Both the position numbers and the translations under genes were made by a program. The notes beneath the pieces were generated by a model. It was not told the DNA's origin and ran no database searches. It saw nothing but the letters and a program-made list of their open reading frames with translations. From assembly GCA_963693365.1 (NCBI GenBank), contig CAVNZM010000006.1:10478001-10542000 (forward strand): a stretch of 64,000 nt of DNA, in the 5' to 3' direction. Positions 56,954 through 64,000 of the stretch are shown in pieces. Source of the stretch: Amoebidium appalachense. Lineage: Eukaryota; Ichthyosporea. The number at the start of each line of letters is the position of its first letter. Within the stretch, counting starts at the first letter, position 1.

Positions 56954-58580
56954 TTTCTGTAGTGGACAAAAGGATATGTCAGGAGAGGGTAGAGATCTTC
57001 TAGGAGCACGTTTCTACACTCGTTGCTTCTCCGGTTAGTTATATTGGTGCTATACGACGGGCTGTATGCGAGATGATTCAACTCTTTTCCCCGCACTTAC
57101 CTCTGTTTCAACTTTCATTTCTTAGCTACTTTCAAGCCAGTCTGGCATTGTTTCCATCCCACCTCTTATCTTTTACGGCAGTAAAAACCCACGGAGTGAC
57201 TATATAGGCACTGTCTCTTCTTCTGAATACCAAAGGTATATCTAAACCATAGACACGCAGCCCATAGATACGTGTGAAGTATACAAGTCTATCTTCTGTG
57301 TCGGTTTCAGACACGAGCCAAGCATGGGGTGTGCTCAGATCTCATTTCTCGGCTGCCCTGTAGACACCACGTGAAGACACAACACCGTCAGAAAGATTCA
57401 TATAGGTAAGAAGTCTATATCAAACTGGGCAGTTTACAGGGTAACAATGCATCTGGTGACAGAATAAATGACAAACGACCTTTGACTGTAAGCTCATCAG
57501 AGAAAATTCTGCCTAAAAGAGGAAACACCAACCTCGAGCTGAAACGTTGATTACTGGCCTCGACACTGATTTTTTTCCGCTTATATATGCCGCCTGGGAG
57601 AGGTCGTTGGCCCACCTTATAGCCGTCAGCAGAAGCTTTCAGAAAAGATAGAGAAATCTGGACGAGTTTAACGTTGGTCTACCTTTGACAGGGTTTCCAG
57701 GGTTAAAAACGCGGGCTTGGCCAAGCGATTTGGTTGGCTTATGGTAAGAATTAACCTGGGTGTGCGACCAATGAAAAGAATGCAGAAAAGGCAAAGAACC
57801 CAATCAGATGTCTTGGATCATGGAAGACAACGCCGCTAGATAATAAAATTGGGGCTTCAAAAACCAAAACGGTCAAGAATTTCTCAAGCGTTACATGTTT
57901 AAGGCCGACATGTTTAAGGCCGTAGATTCCGATAAACGCCTTTAATAAAAACATAAATACGTTTACTTGTTAGTATATTAGTTCTATTGGATTTAGCTTT
58001 CTTTTTGTGACTTGAACTATTTAATAGATACCAATAAAGTTTTACATTATCATTTTCAATGCGATCAAACCCCTAAAAGTCATCACTAGGCCCACTATAT
58101 TTACATGACAACAGCCAATCACGTGAGTGTTGGGAAAGGATGGATACCGTACAAGCCAATCAAAAGTTTCGGAACAAACTTGGCTGGTAGATGGCGCCGG
58201 CGGTGGTAGTGTGCATGCACACACAAAACACACGTGCAACCAGTGGCAATCATTCACCCTTGGGATAGGCAGTCACACGCACCGTGGCACAAACGCACAT
58301 GCACACGGACAAGCACGTGCATATATGACACATACATGCAAACAGATTGAGCAACACGAACACACACACATATGTCGACTACAGTATTTGGAAAGAGCCT
58401 CTGTACATATGCTTGTGCCCTTCAAAGAAGGCGGTGCCGCCAGTGCATGCTCTGGCCTACATAGACTTGAAACAGCTCACAGGCTGCATCACGACTTTCG
58501 CGAAGACAAACACCGGCATACACATAAGCTACCTGTATGGTCACGTAGCAAACAGAACCACACACTGCAGACACGAAAAC
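56954..58580 (-). promoter_or_regulatory. Upstream region of UGDH with scattered CCAAT boxes
   Basis: Unique A/T-balanced sequence. CCAAT occurs at 57768-57772, 57800-57804, 58115-58119 and 58156-58160. A 16-base tandem duplication (ACATGTTTAAGGCCG) spans about 57893-57922. No exon seen. The boxes are 800-1200 bases from the UGDH start, so they could instead belong to an unseen leader or to another transcript. Confidence 0.4.
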
Positions 58581-58583
58581 ACA

Positions 58584-59424
<841 letters not shown>

Positions 59425-60448
59425 CGTAATACTATGTACACGCGCGTTGCTATCATACGCATTCGTAACATCAAAATCCCTTACACTACTATGTTGAACC
59501 ACATTGACGCCTTTAAAATCAAAAATACGTACCGGGAAACCATATGGATCCAGTGTTGGGAACTGCGGATCAAGTTTTATTGCACTGAACATTTAAAATG
59601 TCTCGAGTTAATGGCATGACCCATGAAAGCCGCGCACAAATTTAGTAGGAGTGCAAACCCGGGCAAAAAACAGTGCAGCCAACACATTTAGTGGGAGTGT
59701 ACTACACTATTTATTAATAGTCAGAACCGTTGGCCTCATAAAAGTAATCAGTGAGTCAAATCAATTCGGAAAGCAATCGCCAACCATGTGAAGATGTAGA
59801 CAAGGCGGTGTGTCCATTGGAACCTTGACGCAAAAAGCCTTTGGTTGAGTATCCCTCCTCCCCCCCCCCCCCCCCCCCCCCCCCCCACCACCACCACCTC
59901 CTTCTCTCCGGAGTAGGAGCCAGCCCGAGTATCAATTTGGGTGGCCTGAGGCTTGCGTGCCATTAGGCCACCTCCAACTCACCAAGGATGCCCTGAGGAA
60001 TAGCAAAATTAATATTAGGCTAAGCGTGGCTACGCCGGAAAGCCACTGGCACGGCTCCTTACATGTACAGCTGCGGGTGGCCCTATTAGCACCGTGTCTT
60101 CTGCACGCAGGTACATCCTGCAGTGAGGGTTACCCTCGACAGAAAAGGAATCTGTTGGTCACTAGTATTTATGGACCCCCATCCCCCCCCCCCCCCCCCC
60201 CCCCCCCCAGAAGGGAGGCCCCAATTTGCATATCTTTTTAGGGTGTCAACTCAACGACTCAGTGACCGTCTGTTCAACTAATCATCCATCATCATGATGA
60301 TCTTATATGCTAGGATTATTTATTGAAAATATTAGGCGGGAAGCCTTTCAGTCAGAAATTTCCTGGTGCAAAATTTACCGTGTCCCCCCCCCCCTCCCCC
60401 CCCCCCCCCCCCCCTTCCCTCCCCACCCATCCACCCATCCACCTCCAC

Positions 60449-60480
<32 letters not shown>

Positions 60481-60983
60481 ACCCCGACCCACCCACTCAC
60501 CCATCGTGGGGCACCCACCCACCCACCCACGGACTTTCCGAATACAAAAGAAATCGCCGACGTAGCGTGGGCCGCTCCGATTCTAGCAGAGAGAGCCTCA
60601 CCGGGCCGTTAGCCTAGGCTCCGGGGGGCCGAGGGGGGATAATAAAGGGGGGGAAGGGGGGGGGGGGGGGGGGAGGGGGGGGAGGGGGGGGGGGGACTAA
60701 CCGGCTGGAAACGAACCGGGTCACGGGCCTCCTTGAAACCTTGCAGGCGGGTTCTGGAAATATGTAAGGGACTGTGGTTACAGAAGACCGTACAGCTCAG
60801 AGCTGGTTGGCTTAACCTATCAGGAGTGATACTTGAAGGAAGTCTTAGAGGGGGGGATAGATGGATGAGGAGTGAAAGGGGGGGGGTGGGGGGGAGGAAG
60901 GGGGAAGTTCCGGAGGTTACCGTGAATGATTATTCTTCCCCACCGGGCGCTGCCGGACAGCCGAGGACTGAGGGGGACGCCGG

Positions 60984-61015
<32 letters not shown>

Positions 61016-61939
61016 ATCCCGCAGCTTAGGGCCCAGAAGCTTTTTGGGCCCATGGTATGCAATGATTGCACCGTGCACGTGGCTGCTGCCGGAAAATGAC
61101 CTGAAGTCACCTGCTCTGTCTTTGCAGATGCCTGCAGCCATTTTACCATGCACTTATTGTAGGAAAGCCTGAGGCTCTTCAAATATTATTGATCAAATTT
61201 GTTGGTTGGACTCTCGGAGGAATATGCAGCATCCCCATGACCGCAACTTCCCGCTTCCAATACGTATACACTATGTACAAAATTTTGGCCCAGAATCATG
61301 TAACATTCTATTAGGCTGGCAAGGTGGTAATGCGATGTGCCAACTCGTGTCGTATGAGTTGACCGTCAATGTTTTGCAGCGCATTTTTTTTTTACGTGGA
61401 TAGCGAAAGGAACGAGGACTGATAACAAGTTCACGATGAAGGTTTCTATTACATGGCATCATCATGACATGGGCACACAATGCATCCGGTTCTAAAGGTT
61501 GTGTCACTCTCCCGAGGCTCAGCCTTGTTTTTGGCCCAATCATTGATAAGGAATGATTAGTGTTTACTGCGTCACTGAGACGTAACTGCCACCAGGTATA
61601 ATAATATTTACCAACTACTTCGTCCGACGCCGTGCGAAACAGACATACATGTTGCTTATGCTAATAGATTCTTACTAATTTGTTCATGATGTCGCACTTT
61701 AGTTGGGCAGGTATAAAAAAAACCTAAAATTAAATTTAAACTTTAGGTATGTATTTAAAAACCCTCAAAATATTCTAGCCAAGAAGAGTGGTGGCTTAAT
61801 ATATTAAAACCCGGCCACGAGCACGGCATTTGCCTCGTACCCGCCTTGCTCAGCATGCATGCTGAGCACTGAGCCTGGGAGCATGGTGCAGACCAAGTGT
61901 GGTTGGTACACGTGGCTTGCAACCAAATTAAAACTACAA
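59425..61939. other. Intergenic region, no gene seen
   Basis: Unique segments alternate with C tracts (about 59860-59886, 60181-60208, 60388-60414, 60449-60480) and G tracts (about 60657-60694 and 60987-61014). An imperfect duplication of ATTTAGT-GGAGTG lies near 59640-59700. The part from 61560 to 61940 is A/T-rich and should include the 3' flank of the broken gene that follows. Confidence 0.6.
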
Positions 61940-63204
61940 TTAAACACAGCGGCGTGGCATGCTGATGATCCAGTCGACCAGATTACCGCACGAGATGCCG
62001 CAGCCACCGGTGCTGGCGATGGCCTGGAAGCGAATGCCCGTGCGGTTTTGGCCGGGGGGGCACCACGTAGTAGGTGGTGAAGCGCTGCCAGCCGGCCTTG
62101 CCGGTGTTGAACCGCCCCAGGCTGGTGGTGAGCCCAGTCATCCCAGTGGTTGTCTCGGGCCCGGCAAAGACCTCTAGTGTGTCGTTGCCGTCACGGCCGC
62201 GGTGTGAAAATGTGAACGCAATCTCGTCACCGGGCACGGTGTTGAAGTACTACTGGTACAACGCCCCGTTGATGTTTGCATTGATCTCGGCCCACTGGTT
62301 GCCTCGGGCGGCCGTGTAGCTGTACATGCCATTCTTCCAGATCTCAATCGCCCTATCGGTGATCTTCCAGCCGGGCACCCAGCTAGGGTCGTACTGGTTG
62401 CCGGTTGGGAGGACAGGCATCTCAAAGTCACCGTTGACGAACCCGTAGGAGGCATCGGTGCAGGTGCTATTGTCGTAAACTGTGGTGGGGAAAGCATTTG
62501 TTAGCATGGCCATGGCGCCTACAACAAACTGTAGTGCTCAGCGGACAGCCGCGTGGCCAAGCAAAGGGTGATCATTACAACAGGCTGCCAGGCACAGACA
62601 CACCACGAGCAAAATGAGGTGTTGTGTTGGGGAGGACACCAACCTGGCACACGTGTAGCGTGTTGGCTGCATGTCGATGGCATCGATGAAGTTGCCGACG
62701 GACAGCTGGCCGCTTGCAGAGCTGATGGCCTCAGCGAAGGCAAGAGTGATGTTGCGCATGCCCTCAGGCACCACGTCCACTTGAGTGTGTAGCGCGCCCA
62801 GGCCTTCCCGGTGGAGAACGTGCCCAGGCTCTCAGTGGCATTGCCCTTGGGCCCAACCAACACTTCAATCGTGTCCACACCGGCGCTGCCTCGGTGGGAG
62901 AAGGAGAATTCAGTGAGCTCATCGGTAGGGGTCTGGTAGATGTCCAGGGACAGGGTGCCGGCAATGAATGCGTTGATCTCTGCGTGCTGGTTGCCGCGTG
63001 CCGACGCCACATCATTGAACCCGCTCTGCCAAACCTCGATGGAAGTGTCGGTGGTTCTCCAGCCAGGCACACCGGGGATGGGGCTCTCAGGCTGAACCTG
63101 GCTGACGGTGGGAGCACCGGGGGCTGTCCGGGGGATGACGGGGAGCTCAAAGTTCCCGTTGACAAACTGGAAGGTGGTGTTGCTGCACGACCCATATCTG
63201 TATT
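61940..63204 (-). pseudogene. Broken two-domain secreted-type protein (GNQ/HRG motif domains)
   Basis: Two exon-like blocks, 63204-62644 and 62479-61940, each encode one copy of the same domain of roughly 150-185 residues. Shared motifs in order: FVNG(N/D)FE(L/M)P, VPGW, IE(V/I)W, ARGNQ, AEIN, FSHRG, TGKA and (N/C)(F/L)(I/V)D at the end. Domains with this motif order are familiar in bacterial surface proteins and are predicted galactose-binding-like folds; ligand and role are unknown. The frame is broken: one base is missing near 62780, the splice phases of the two blocks disagree by one, an in-frame TAG sits at 62250-62252, and one extra base lies in the seven-base homopolymer 62054-62060. 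The final frame ends at a TAA (61942-61940). Both blocks begin with phase-1 acceptors. No leader exon was found upstream. Sequencing error is an alternative explanation, but four lesions in one gene beside clean neighbours favour decay. Confidence 0.7.
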
Positions 63205-64000
63205 CTGTGCAGCAACCATGCCGTCAGAATATGGGCACAACAGATCCATGAGCCATTTTTATTTGGAATTGATGGTGTATGGTGTGCTAACCTTGCCATA
63301 ATCTGTAGATAGTGCCGAATAGTATGTACAACGGTTGCAAAATTTTTTTTCACCCGGTACTAGGCCGTATAGGATGCGTCTATCGGGTTCTCAAGTTGAC
63401 CATGACGTTTTTGATTACTGCAATGTTCCCTTTTTCATTTTTTCCCCCTTTCTTTCTTTCTTTCTTATTTTTATTTATTTATTTTTTTTTGGGGGGGGGG
63501 GGTGTAGAGGGGGGGGGGGGGGGGGGGGGTTGCAGGCCAAAGTGTCGTCCAGGCCAAAGTGTTGTCATCTCTAATTAAAATCCAGGTCGTCAAATTTGAC
63601 TGGTCTAGGGGGAATATCGGGCAGGCCAAAATGCCCCCCCCCCCCCCCCCCCCCCTACTACTACTACCCTGGGTGACAGGGGGGTCAGAGGGTTTGGGTT
63701 TTTTATCATCTTGGTGCAAATATTGTATTCGGGGGGGACCAGGGGGGGGGGGGGGGGGGGGGGTTGTGGTATAATCATTATAGTGTCCTGAGCTTGTTGC
63801 TTTGTGTGTTGGTCGAAAAGAAATCATGGCCACTGATAGCAGGATTTTACCAACTCGTTGCAAATGAGTGGTTTGTATGTATTTATCGAGTTGCATTTAC
63901 CTTACAGAAGCCATAATACACCAGTATGATATAGTCGTAATCATCTTGTATTCTTAATCATTCTTACATCACAATGTTAAAGTGGGTTTACATAGACTAA
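63205..64000. other. Terminal region, no complete gene seen
   Basis: T-rich tract (63429-63490), G tracts (about 63491-63529 and 63740-63763), a C tract (about 63634-63654) and two close copies of AGGCCAAAGTG at about 63534 and 63552. The last 200 bases are A/T-rich and unique. A leader exon for the broken gene may lie here or beyond the window. Confidence 0.5.

Noticed and set aside
62764-63249. 161-codon minus-strand frame overlapping the broken gene
   Set aside because: It is a Pro/Ser-rich shadow frame. The motif-bearing frame runs in parallel from 63204.

Overview
This window comes from an intron-rich eukaryotic nuclear genome that uses the standard code. TAA, TAG and TGA all act as stops, and introns are GT-AG with one possible GC-AG exception. 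Coding exons are short and clean. Introns and intergenic DNA are crowded with simple repeats: (CA/TG)n, (GA)n and, most strikingly, dozens of pure G or C homopolymers of 20 to 68 bases. The gene content (a near-complete C2CD5 homologue, UDP-glucose dehydrogenase, isovaleryl-CoA dehydrogenase, membrane-anchored trypsin-like proteases) fits a unicellular relative of animals or a similar protist. The species cannot be fixed from this sequence alone, and that placement is an inference.

Layout. 1-2469: repeats only. 2470-5217 (minus): three-exon membrane-anchored trypsin-like protease. 5218-9417: its upstream region, then a 1.1-kb polypurine block and two copies of a dispersed repeat. 9418-16821 (minus): 13-exon isovaleryl-CoA dehydrogenase (IVD). 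16822-17270: 450-bp divergent promoter region. 17271-18161 (plus): intronless endonuclease/exonuclease/phosphatase (EEP) protein. 18162-21320: pyrimidine-rich spacer with another dispersed repeat copy and a 61-bp tandem duplication. 21321-21926 (plus): four-helix membrane protein resembling the claudin/PMP22 group. 21927-26885: long spacer. 26886-30929 (plus): second membrane-anchored protease, same three-exon structure as the first, with one apparent frameshift in exon 1. 30930-33949: spacer rich in CA and G tracts. 33950-52384 (plus): C2CD5 homologue in 28 recognised exons. 53886-56953 (minus): five-exon UGDH. 56954-61939: CCAAT-containing upstream region, then long (CA)n arrays. 61940-63204 (minus): broken two-domain secreted-type gene with several lesions. 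63205-64000: homopolymers and no gene.

The genes do not form one pathway. They are unrelated housekeeping, trafficking and surface functions: mitochondrial leucine breakdown (IVD), UDP-glucuronate supply (UGDH), calcium-dependent membrane traffic (C2CD5) and surface proteolysis (the protease pair). The most unusual pattern is structural. A C homopolymer sits within roughly 25 bases of the 5' splice site in many introns, and a short dispersed repeat usually ends at a C homopolymer. CCAAT boxes recur upstream of nearly every gene start.
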